Shown: positions 9,895 to 18,556 of the stretch, piece after piece
Layout: every line of letters begins with the position of its first letter
Numbering within the stretch: the first letter of the stretch is position 1
DNA from: an uncultured Lachnospiraceae bacterium
GTDB taxonomy: Bacteria; Bacillota; Clostridia; Lachnospirales; Lachnospiraceae
Assembly: GCA_900548905.1 (NCBI GenBank)
Contig: URMK01000034.1
Span: 1 to 64,000, forward strand
Direction of reading: 5' to 3'
DNA length: 64,000 nucleotides
Notes under the pieces: model-generated
Database searches by the model: none
Told to the model about the DNA's origin: nothing
Seen by the model: the letters and a program-made list of their open reading frames with translations, nothing else
Position numbers and translations under genes: made by a program

Positions 9895-10824
9895 ATGGCT
9901 TCCATGAGAGATATTAAAAGGCGGAAGAGTACTATCCAGAGCACCCAGCAGATAACGAAAGCCATGAAGCTGGTCTCTACCGTCAAGCTGCAGAAGGCCA
10001 AAACAAAAGCCGAGGAATCCAAACCCTATTTCGATACCATGTATCAGACGGTGAAGTCTATTCTGGGAATGTCCGATAACATCAGCCATCCCTACCTGGA
10101 CGGCGGCCCCGGCAGCAAAAAGGGAGTGATTGTTATCACTTCCAACAGAGGACTGGCCGGCGGATACAATTCCAATATCACCAAGCTGCTCACCAGAGGC
10201 GAACTGACCAAAGAGGATGTGGTGGTTTACGCGGTGGGGAAAAAGGGAAAGGATACGCTGGAACGAAACGGCTACCATATTGCCGCTGATTATTCGGAGG
10301 TTATGGATGAACCTTCCTACCACGATGCCATGCACATAGGAAGGCGGGTACTCGAGGCTTTTGAAAATGGGGAGATCGGTGAAATCTACCTGGCTTACAC
10401 AGTGTTCAAGAATACGGTGGTACACATTCCCGTTTTGACCAAACTGCTGCCTGTAAGCACGGATCCCTCTTCCCTGGGAACGGATTCTGCGGCCGGCGAT
10501 TCTGGTCCGGCAATGGATCCCGCAGAAAAAGCAGCCGGACAGACCGAAGAGTATACAGGGCCTGAAGCGCCCATGAATTTTGAAATGGAAGAAGTGGACG
10601 CATTGGAGCTGCTGATTCCCAAATATATTACCAGTATGATCTACGGAGGCCTTCTGGAAGCTTCTGCCAGTGAAAATGGTGCCAGGATGCAGGCAATGGA
10701 TGCTGCCACAAGCAATGCGGAAGATATGATAGATGATCTGACGCTCGCTTTCAACAGAGCCCGCCAGAGCTCCATCACCCAGGAACTGACGGAAATCATT
10801 GCAGGCGCCCAGGCGATCAGTTAA
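9895..10824 (+). CDS. atpG: ATP synthase F1 subunit gamma, extended loop
   Basis: Central rotor shaft. The conserved N-terminus (MRDIKRRKSTIQSTQQITKAM) and C-terminus (ARMQAMDAATSNAEDMIDDL) form the coiled coil inside the alpha3-beta3 ring. At 309 aa it is longer than the usual ~285. The extra residues lie around 187-225, a stretch rich in Ser, Gly, Ala, Pro and acidic residues between LTKLLPVS and MNFEMEEVDALELL. The stop codon sits in the loop of a perfect 10-bp hairpin. See the findings for both points. Confidence 0.95.
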   Translation: MASMRDIKRRKSTIQSTQQITKAMKLVSTVKLQKAKTKAEESKPYFDTMYQTVKSILGMSDNISHPYLDGGPGSKKGVIVITSNRGLAGGYNSNITKLLTRGELTKEDVVVYAVGKKGKDTLERNGYHIAADYSEVMDEPSYHDAMHIGRRVLEAFENGEIGEIYLAYTVFKNTVVHIPVLTKLLPVSTDPSSLGTDSAAGDSGPAMDPAEKAAGQTEEYTGPEAPMNFEMEEVDALELLIPKYITSMIYGGLLEASASENGARMQAMDAATSNAEDMIDDLTLAFNRARQSSITQELTEIIAGAQAIS

Positions 10825-10884
10825 TGATCGCCTGCGATCAGCTAATGATTGCAAGTCATTGGCTGGCCAATCGCTTGCCATTAG
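10810..10884. repeat. Double palindrome in the atpG-atpD junction
   Basis: A perfect 10-bp inverted repeat (10810-10819 with 10825-10834) carries the atpG stop codon in its 5-nt loop. A second, imperfect stem (10842-10862 with 10867-10884; CTAATG..GCAAG..ATTGG against CCAAT..CTTGC.CATTAG) follows. There is no U-tract, so these are not standard terminators. They may stabilise the upstream mRNA or affect translation of atpD. Confidence 0.7.
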
Positions 10885-10900
10885 TTAGCGGCACTGGTAA

Positions 10901-12334
<1,434 letters not shown>

Positions 12335-12348
12335 ACAGAGGTGCATTT

Positions 12349-12753
12349 ATGGCAGAAGACAGGAACTTTACATTGAAAATCATCACGCCGGAACGGGTTT
12401 TTTATGACGGCCCGGTAAGTATGGTGGAGTTCAATACCACGGAAGGGGCAATTGGTATCTATAAGGGCCATATCCCCATGACCGTTATGATCAAGCCGGG
12501 TATTCTTACGATCACGACCGATGAAGGCAGGCGGGAGGCCGCTTTGCACGCCGGTTTCGTGGAAATTCTGCAGGAAAAGGTGACCGTACTTGCGGAAGTA
12601 GTGGAATGGCCTGAAGAAATTGATGAAAACCGTGCCAAAGCAGCGTTGGAAAGAGCTGAAGAACGTATCAGGCGTCATGAGCCGAATACGGATCTGGCAA
12701 GGGCTGAGACTGCTTTGGACAGAGCAATAGCACGTATCAATGTTTTAAAATAG
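12349..12753 (+). CDS. atpC: ATP synthase F1 subunit epsilon
   Basis: Inhibitory/coupling subunit at the foot of gamma. The N-terminal beta-sandwich is recognisable (FTLKIITPERVFYDGPVSMVEFNTTEGAIGIYKGHIPM) and the C-terminal two-helix part (residues about 88-134) is complete, including ENRAKAALERAEERI. 134 aa is the usual length. Last gene of the operon; a hairpin with a T-tract follows at once. Confidence 0.95.
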   Translation: MAEDRNFTLKIITPERVFYDGPVSMVEFNTTEGAIGIYKGHIPMTVMIKPGILTITTDEGRREAALHAGFVEILQEKVTVLAEVVEWPEEIDENRAKAALERAEERIRRHEPNTDLARAETALDRAIARINVLK

Positions 12754-12758
12754 GCGGG

Positions 12759-12820
12759 GAGAAAGCAGGTGTAGTCAGACGGGGCAGGGAGTCCCGTATG
12801 GAGTATACCTGCTTTTTCTC
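12759..12820 (+). terminator. Terminator of the atp operon
   Basis: GAGAAAGCAGGT pairs with ACCTGCTTTTTCTC across an internal smaller stem (ACGGG/CCCGT), and the right arm runs into a T-rich tail. It lies 6 bp after the atpC stop. Because the hairpin covers the ATG at 12798, that ATG is unlikely to start the next gene. Confidence 0.75.
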
Positions 12821-12881
12821 TAAGAAAGCCCCGGAGGAAGGCAGACATTGTTTCCAAAAGGTTTGCATGGGAGGATGGCAT

Positions 12882-13823
12882 ATGCGTGAGGATGTAAGTA
12901 AGATTCTTGAAAATGTGGGGAAGGTAATAATCGGAAAAGAGGAGGTGCTGGAAAAGCTTCTGGCGGGACTTCTGGCCGGCGGCCATGTGCTTTTGGAGGA
13001 TGTGCCGGGAACGGGGAAGACGAAAATGGCAAAAGCGCTTTCCGCTTCTCTCGGAGTGGAGTTTGGGAGAATCCAGTTTACACCGGATATGCTTCCTGCG
13101 GATATAACGGGAATGCATATATACAGCAGGGAAACGGAACGTTTTGAATGGAAGGAGGGCCCTGTATTTACCAACGTCCTGCTGGCGGATGAAATCAACC
13201 GGGCTACGCCCAGAACCCAGGCAGGTCTGCTGGAATGCATGGAGGAACGGCAAGTGACGGTTGACGGGGAAACGAGGAAAATGGCAGAACCGTTTTTTGT
13301 AATCGCCACCCAGAATCCGGTAGAAACGGCGGGGACTTTCCCGCTGCCGGAGGCGCAGACCGACCGGTTCATTATGAAGCTGTCCATGGGGCTTCCCGAC
13401 CGGGAAGAAGAAATCCGGATTCTGGAGACTTACAAGGACAGGGATCCCCTGCCCCAGCTTCGTCCGGTTATGTCCCGGGAAGAACTGCTCTCCATTAAAG
13501 ACGCGGCGGAAAAAATATATGTACATCCCCTAATAAACGGTTATCTGGCAGATATTGCCCTTGCGACACGCAAGCAGGAGAAGGTGGTTATGGGGGTGAG
13601 CCCCAGAGGGACGCTGGCGCTTATGCGCTGCGCCAAAGCCCGGGCCTGTATGGAAGGCAGGAGCTATGTCATCCCGGATGATGTAAAAAAGCTGGCGTCC
13701 GCGGTACTTGCCCACAGGCTGATCTTTTCTTTTGGAAGAAGCAGACAGGAGGAAGCCGTGAAGCTTTTGGAGGATATTCTCACAGGTGTTCCCGTGCCCG
13801 TGGAAGATTTTAGCAAAAAATAA
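12882..13823 (+). CDS. MoxR-family AAA+ ATPase
   Basis: MoxR proteins are AAA+ chaperones that act with DUF58 and von Willebrand-type partners on maturation of other proteins. Walker A is EDVPGTGKTKMAK, Walker B is VLLADEINRATPRTQ, and the arginine-rich GVSPRGTLALMR sensor 2 segment is present. I start at ATG 12882 (313 aa), which has GGGAGG at 12869-12874. The in-frame ATG at 12798 lies inside the atp terminator. First gene of a MoxR-DUF58-DUF4129 unit; its client is unknown. Confidence 0.88.
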   Translation: MREDVSKILENVGKVIIGKEEVLEKLLAGLLAGGHVLLEDVPGTGKTKMAKALSASLGVEFGRIQFTPDMLPADITGMHIYSRETERFEWKEGPVFTNVLLADEINRATPRTQAGLLECMEERQVTVDGETRKMAEPFFVIATQNPVETAGTFPLPEAQTDRFIMKLSMGLPDREEEIRILETYKDRDPLPQLRPVMSREELLSIKDAAEKIYVHPLINGYLADIALATRKQEKVVMGVSPRGTLALMRCAKARACMEGRSYVIPDDVKKLASAVLAHRLIFSFGRSRQEEAVKLLEDILTGVPVPVEDFSKK

Positions 13824-13840
13824 GCTGTGGGGGGAACGCT

Positions 13841-14977
13841 ATGCTGATAATCTGGATTGTGTTCGGCGCCGTATTTCTTTTCTGTCTTCAGAAATGGATT
13901 TATGGGCGTTATTGGGAAAAGGATCTGTCTGTGGAACTGGCCTTTTCCAAAGAAAGTGCGGTAGCGGGTGAAGTATGCCAGCTGTCAGAGCGGGTGGAAA
14001 ACAGAAAGCTGCTCCCGCTTCCTATGCTAAAGGTGAAATTTCAGGTTTCCAGGAAGCTCAGGTTCCCGGATGAAGGGGATGGGGCTGTAACCGATAAATA
14101 TTACCGGAATGATATCCTGTCCCTGGGCCCCAGGCAGCGGGTGATACGTTTAATCCCCTTTACCTGCGGGGCCAGAGGCTATTACCGGCTCAGGGGGCTG
14201 GATCTGGTGGCGGCGGATTTATTTCTCACAAGAGAAATGATAGCGGAAGCCGAAGCGGACAGCACACTGTATGTGTATCCGGCCCCGGCGGAAGGTGTGG
14301 AGCTGGAAAGCGCCCTGCAGAAGCTGAACGGAGAGATACTGGCAAAAAGACATATGCTGGAGGATCCTTTTGAATACCGGGGTATCCGGGAATATGCCCC
14401 CTGTGATGAGATGAAAACCATCAACTGGAAAGCTACGGCGCGTATGGGCGAACTGATGGTGAATATGAAGAATTATACCTCCCTCCGGGCGGTACGTATT
14501 TTTGTAAATCTGGCGGATACCGGAATCCTCAAAAACGAAAAGCTGGTGGAGCTGTGTATTTCTATTGCTGCCAGATTTGCGGGGGAATTGCTGGGACAGG
14601 GAATCCGTGCGGCAGTTTATGCCAACGGAAAAGATGTCCTTACCGGGGATCCCATGAAAATCCAGCCAGGCGCAGGCCCCGGACATATGGAAAGCATAAA
14701 CAGGGCATTTGCCAGAATCAATCTGGAGGAAGGGGTATATCCCTTCGGAAAAATTTTCAGACGGGAGCTGGAGGAAGAGGGGAAGGATACGGCTACCTTG
14801 TTCCTGTCGGCGGACAGAAGTCCGGAATTCCAGGAGGACATACGGATATTTGCCCGGACCGGTACGGATTTTACCTGGATGTGCCCGCTTCTGCCCCGGA
14901 TGGAAAGTCATGTGGAGGATGAGGAAGCGCTGCATTTTGTCAGACTGGACGCGGAGGATATGCTGAATGGAAAATAA
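13841..14977 (+). CDS. DUF58 domain protein
   Basis: A 378-aa protein with one N-terminal membrane segment (about residues 2-17) and a DUF58 core marked by DPFEYRGIREYAPCDEMKTI...NWKATAR. DUF58 proteins have a von Willebrand factor A-like fold and are nearly always encoded with MoxR, as here. They are thought to be membrane-linked partners of the ATPase. The gene is 17 bp after moxR and overlaps the next gene by 11 bp, so the three are one operon. Confidence 0.85.
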   Translation: MLIIWIVFGAVFLFCLQKWIYGRYWEKDLSVELAFSKESAVAGEVCQLSERVENRKLLPLPMLKVKFQVSRKLRFPDEGDGAVTDKYYRNDILSLGPRQRVIRLIPFTCGARGYYRLRGLDLVAADLFLTREMIAEAEADSTLYVYPAPAEGVELESALQKLNGEILAKRHMLEDPFEYRGIREYAPCDEMKTINWKATARMGELMVNMKNYTSLRAVRIFVNLADTGILKNEKLVELCISIAARFAGELLGQGIRAAVYANGKDVLTGDPMKIQPGAGPGHMESINRAFARINLEEGVYPFGKIFRRELEEEGKDTATLFLSADRSPEFQEDIRIFARTGTDFTWMCPLLPRMESHVEDEEALHFVRLDAEDMLNGK

Positions 14978-16286
14978 ATGGATGAAGTACAGCTGTCAGG
15001 TGCTGGAGACCGTTATGAATTACCTGATAATCTTCTGCCTGGAAACCTTTGTGTTTGCTTCTTTTTCCAATCTGGAGAGCCTTGTGGGCGAAGCAGGCGT
15101 AGGGGTGCAGACACCGGGGATTCTGCGTCAGCTTCTTTTTCTCGCCCTCCCCCTTCTTTTTCTTCTTATCCGGGAGAAGGCAGGGCATTTCCTGACCTTC
15201 GTGGCATGTCATGCCGTTGGTGCCGCAGCTGCGGTTTTCCTTCTGGGCAACGGGGTGATGCAGAGAGTGGTTTTCGGCATTCTGGCCGGAGGTTACCTGG
15301 TGCGTTCTTTCCAGCTTCGGATTACCCGTCAGGAGGTGGAGGAAGGACAGCTGGGGCCTGTTGCAGGAGGGATAGCCGCGGGGGCTTCTTTTCTGGCATG
15401 CGCTTATCTGGGAAAAGAAGCGGCATGCGGCCGGATTGTGAATACGGCCCTGTTCTATACGTTCCTCTATTTTGTGTATTCATATCTGGAGCATCTGGCC
15501 CGTTTTGTACAGGTTAACCGCAGCAGCAATGCCCACATTCCCGTGCGGAAGATGCTGGTGCAGGGCGGCGGCCTTGCAGGGATATTCGGAATACTTGCGG
15601 TAATCATACTGGGGGCGGGAACGAATAACCGTCTTGTGCGCAGCATGATGGATCTGGTGAAAACGGCCGCGTATTATATTGCCAGAGCCATTGCCGCATG
15701 CATCAGTTTTTTCCTAAGCCTTTTTCCCGGTAAGGAGGAGGAAATTGCAGAGGAAGCGGCAGCGGCCGGACAGATGGATATGGGGCTTGGGGAAGCGGCG
15801 GCAACGCCGGCCTGGCTGGAACTGCTGATTAAAATAACGGAATATTTAGTGGCAGGCCTTACGGTGGCCCTGGTGTGTTTCCTTCTGTATAAGCTGGTGC
15901 TGGCAGCTGTTAAGAAGTTCTACGAAAAAACGGCGTTACAGGAAGAAGAGGAAGGCCAGGCAACGGAAATCCGGGAGTCCCTGGAAGGCAGACGAAAAAA
16001 GAAAGAAAAAGAAAGTCCTCTTCCTTTTCTTGCCAGAACACCGGAACAGAAAATACGGAAATGCTTTATCCGCACAATAAAAAAACTGGGGCTTGCGGAA
16101 AGCGGCAAAACCGCCAGAGAATTGATGGAGAAGGCTGAAGCAGCCGGGCCGGAGAACGAGAAAGAGCGAAAGGATTTGATCCGCTTGTACGAAAAAGCCC
16201 GGTATCACGGCAATTGCACCAAAGAAGAAGCCGGATTGGCGGCGCATGCGGCCAAAGCCTTAACCGATAAAACAAAAACAATATAA
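14967..16286 (+). CDS. Multi-pass membrane protein with C-terminal DUF4129-like region
   Basis: The 439-aa product has several hydrophobic helices in residues 10-260, another near 290-310, then a basic, cytoplasmic tail. The C-terminal ~70 residues (RKCFIRTIKKLGL...TARELMEKAE...DLIRLYEKARYHG) resemble DUF4129, the tail of transglutaminase-like proteins that accompany MoxR and DUF58. The transglutaminase core itself is absent here: I see no Cys-His-Asp catalytic arrangement. It may be the third part of the MoxR system with its enzyme domain lost or encoded elsewhere. Confidence 0.6.
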   Translation: MENKWMKYSCQVLETVMNYLIIFCLETFVFASFSNLESLVGEAGVGVQTPGILRQLLFLALPLLFLLIREKAGHFLTFVACHAVGAAAAVFLLGNGVMQRVVFGILAGGYLVRSFQLRITRQEVEEGQLGPVAGGIAAGASFLACAYLGKEAACGRIVNTALFYTFLYFVYSYLEHLARFVQVNRSSNAHIPVRKMLVQGGGLAGIFGILAVIILGAGTNNRLVRSMMDLVKTAAYYIARAIAACISFFLSLFPGKEEEIAEEAAAAGQMDMGLGEAAATPAWLELLIKITEYLVAGLTVALVCFLLYKLVLAAVKKFYEKTALQEEEEGQATEIRESLEGRRKKKEKESPLPFLARTPEQKIRKCFIRTIKKLGLAESGKTARELMEKAEAAGPENEKERKDLIRLYEKARYHGNCTKEEAGLAAHAAKALTDKTKTI

Positions 16287-16385
16287 ACCCTTTCCCTGCC
16301 GGATGCATAACATAAGATAAAGACGATTGGATGTTAAGCGCCTGAGGAAACCTTCAGGGGCGGAGCAGTCCGGAAAGGGAAAGTG

Positions 16386-17150
16386 ATGGATGATATAAGG
16401 AAATTTCCGGGCAGATTTCCGGAAGAGCCCTACCGCAGTGAAGACGATGGGCGGAATATGCCGGGATACAGAGGATATCAGAAAGGTAACAGAGAGTACG
16501 GGGGAAAAGGACACCCGGAGGATTGGAGGAACGGGGGAGCCAATATGGACTATGGCTGCCCTTATGGGAACTGCGGCAGCACAAAAAAACCGCTCCCCTT
16601 CTATATGTCCTATCCTATGCCTATGTATTGGGACGAGGAGGATGATGCGGTAAGGGATTTGGAATATTTCCTTCAGCTTTATCCGGACGAAGCCCGGAGA
16701 TACCAGAAAAAAATTATGGATATCCTGGACACCATGGATTACAGCGGAAGCATGATTTATGATGAATATCCGGATCGGCTGGCAATGTACCGTTTGAGTG
16801 AGGACGTCATTGACAAAATACTGCGGGAAGAGGAACGGGCGTCAGAAAGCGCAGGTGAGGCATCCGCAAAGGCCTTTATGGAAAAAAGAATGGCGGAAAT
16901 ACCGGAAACAGAGCAGGCATCCGGGCCGGCTGGTGAGGAAAACGGAGAACAAAGGAAGGAAATTGCCCTCCCGACGGAAAAAAACAGGATAGAAATCACC
17001 TCCCGCAGGGAGGAGGAACGCCGTCACAGAGGCGATTTAATCCAGGTTCTTCTGTATTATGAAATTTTCAGAAGAAGACATGGCCGGGGAGGTTCCTGCG
17101 GGATGTGTTCTTCACACGGCAGAAGAAATAATGGATTTTATAAATTCTAG
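16386..17150 (+). CDS. Hypothetical protein with Gly/Tyr/Arg-rich ends
   Basis: I do not recognise this gene. The 254-aa product has no signal peptide or membrane helix. Residues 1-70 are rich in Gly, Tyr, Arg and Pro with little hydrophobic sequence (for example GYQKGNREYGGKG). Residues about 80-145 are a compact, probably helical part (RDLEYFLQLYPDEARRYQKK...DVIDKILREEER). A low-complexity acidic and Ala-rich stretch leads to a basic Gly/Ser/Cys tail (RRRHGRGGSCGMCSSHGRR). Such composition recalls spore coat proteins, which is only a guess. An ATG at 16386 with GGAAAGGGA upstream starts it. It follows the MoxR operon after about 100 bp. Confidence 0.6.
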   Translation: MDDIRKFPGRFPEEPYRSEDDGRNMPGYRGYQKGNREYGGKGHPEDWRNGGANMDYGCPYGNCGSTKKPLPFYMSYPMPMYWDEEDDAVRDLEYFLQLYPDEARRYQKKIMDILDTMDYSGSMIYDEYPDRLAMYRLSEDVIDKILREEERASESAGEASAKAFMEKRMAEIPETEQASGPAGEENGEQRKEIALPTEKNRIEITSRREEERRHRGDLIQVLLYYEIFRRRHGRGGSCGMCSSHGRRNNGFYKF

Positions 17151-17249
17151 TTGTGCATTTTATGCAGAGGAATTAAAATAGATTCGTGATTACTAAACCG
17201 GCTGTAAGGCCGGAACGCTTGTTTTTAGGTAACTGTTCAGTTCCTTCAC

Positions 17250-17346
17250 AGTTACAGCCAAAATTTATCTTAAATCGTCTCCGGCGATCTTGAATCACTT
17301 TCTTACGGTCTGCGCAGTAAATGCGCAGACCTGTATGGATAGTTAC
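17250..17346. repeat. Dispersed intergenic element, copy 2
   Basis: Second copy of the element at 81-192. Its hairpin is GTCTGCGC / GCGCAGAC (17308-17315 with 17323-17330) around the same loop AGTAAAT. It is bracketed by GTAACTGTTCAG (17229-17240) and by the palindrome CAGTTCAG / CTGAACTG (17358-17385). Nothing else is recognisable in the 255-bp gap 17151-17405. Confidence 0.6.
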
Positions 17347-17405
17347 GTTTTTAGTAACAGTTCAGACAGAAAATGCGCTGAACTGATATAACAGAGGTAC
17401 TTTGG

Positions 17406-18554
17406 ATGGAAGAATTATACAAGCTGTTAGAGGACAGCCTGACGGAAAGATTATATCAGATAAGTGTCGGCGGCCCCAGAGATAAAAGCGGGGATACCCG
17501 CCTTAAATTGAGGCCGGTCATGATAAAGACAGAGCTTTATTTCCAGTTGGAAAGCTATCGCGGTAACCAGGTTTTCCATGAGAATCTCACCGCCGGCCAG
17601 GCGATGGAAAAACTGGGAAAAGCCCTGGCAGCTTCCTTCCGTCAGATGGATGTGGAGACTATGGATTATCAGGCGGTTGCTATGGTGAGCAAAAAAGGTA
17701 AGGTAACCATAAAGAAAAAGAACCGTGCCAGGGAGGAGAGCAGGGAGCTTTCTCACAACAGGGCGAAGAAATATATCCTGGAGGAAGGCCGGCCGGTTGC
17801 GTTCCTGAAGGATCTGGGTGTTCAGACGGAAGACGGCAGGATCGTAAAAAGCCGATATGACAAATTCAGGCAGATAAACAGGTTTTTGGAATTTATTGCA
17901 GATATTATGCCTATACTTCCTAAAGAGAGATGTGTGCGTATTATTGATTTCGGCTGCGGAAAAAGCTACCTCACCTTTGCCATGTATTATTATCTTCACG
18001 AACTATGCGGGCTTACTATCCGTGTCACCGGCCTGGATCTGAAAAAAGAGGTCATACTTCACTGTCAGGGGCTGGCGGAAAAATACGGATATACCGGGCT
18101 GGATTTTATGCAGGGCGACATCGCCGATTATACCGGTGAAGAGAAGGTGGATATGGTGGTTACTCTCCATGCCTGTGATACGGCCACGGACTATGCACTG
18201 TATAAAGCAATCCGCTGGAACGCCGGAGTAATCCTGTCCGTTCCGTGCTGCCAGCATGAAATGAACCGTCAGATCCGCTGTGATATCCTTCAGCCGGCTT
18301 TAAAATACGGCCTGGTAAAGGAACGTATGTCTGCTCTTTTGACGGATGCTTTGCGGGCAAACCTGCTGGAAGAGGCCGGATACGACACCCAGCTGCTGGA
18401 ATTTATAGATATGGAGCATACGCCTAAAAATATCCTGATACGGGCGGTGAAGCGTAACGGCGGAAAAACCGTTGATACGGGAATAGCTCAGATGGCAGAT
18501 TTTCTGCAGGTGCATACCTGCCTGCAGGATTTGCTGGGCACTGAAAAGGAATAG
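17406..18554 (+). CDS. Class I SAM-dependent methyltransferase (Methyltransf_32-like)
   Basis: The C-terminal half (from about residue 155) is a Rossmann methyltransferase: RIIDFGCGKSYLTFA is the SAM-binding glycine loop, VTGLDLK holds the acidic ribose ligand, and MVVTLHACDTATD plus ILSVPCCQHEMN are the catalytic-side motifs of the GSTCD/Trm13-like group. The N-terminal half (about 150 aa) looks like a separate basic substrate-binding domain. An RNA substrate is plausible from the family but not shown. 382 aa. It ends 2 bp before the next gene, so they are co-transcribed. Confidence 0.75.
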   Translation: MEELYKLLEDSLTERLYQISVGGPRDKSGDTRLKLRPVMIKTELYFQLESYRGNQVFHENLTAGQAMEKLGKALAASFRQMDVETMDYQAVAMVSKKGKVTIKKKNRAREESRELSHNRAKKYILEEGRPVAFLKDLGVQTEDGRIVKSRYDKFRQINRFLEFIADIMPILPKERCVRIIDFGCGKSYLTFAMYYYLHELCGLTIRVTGLDLKKEVILHCQGLAEKYGYTGLDFMQGDIADYTGEEKVDMVVTLHACDTATDYALYKAIRWNAGVILSVPCCQHEMNRQIRCDILQPALKYGLVKERMSALLTDALRANLLEEAGYDTQLLEFIDMEHTPKNILIRAVKRNGGKTVDTGIAQMADFLQVHTCLQDLLGTEKE

Positions 18555-18556
18555 GA

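Noticed and set aside
12798..12881. Upstream in-frame ATG for the MoxR gene
   Set aside because: It lies inside the atp operon terminator hairpin and lacks a ribosome site, whereas ATG 12882 has GGGAGG at the right distance.
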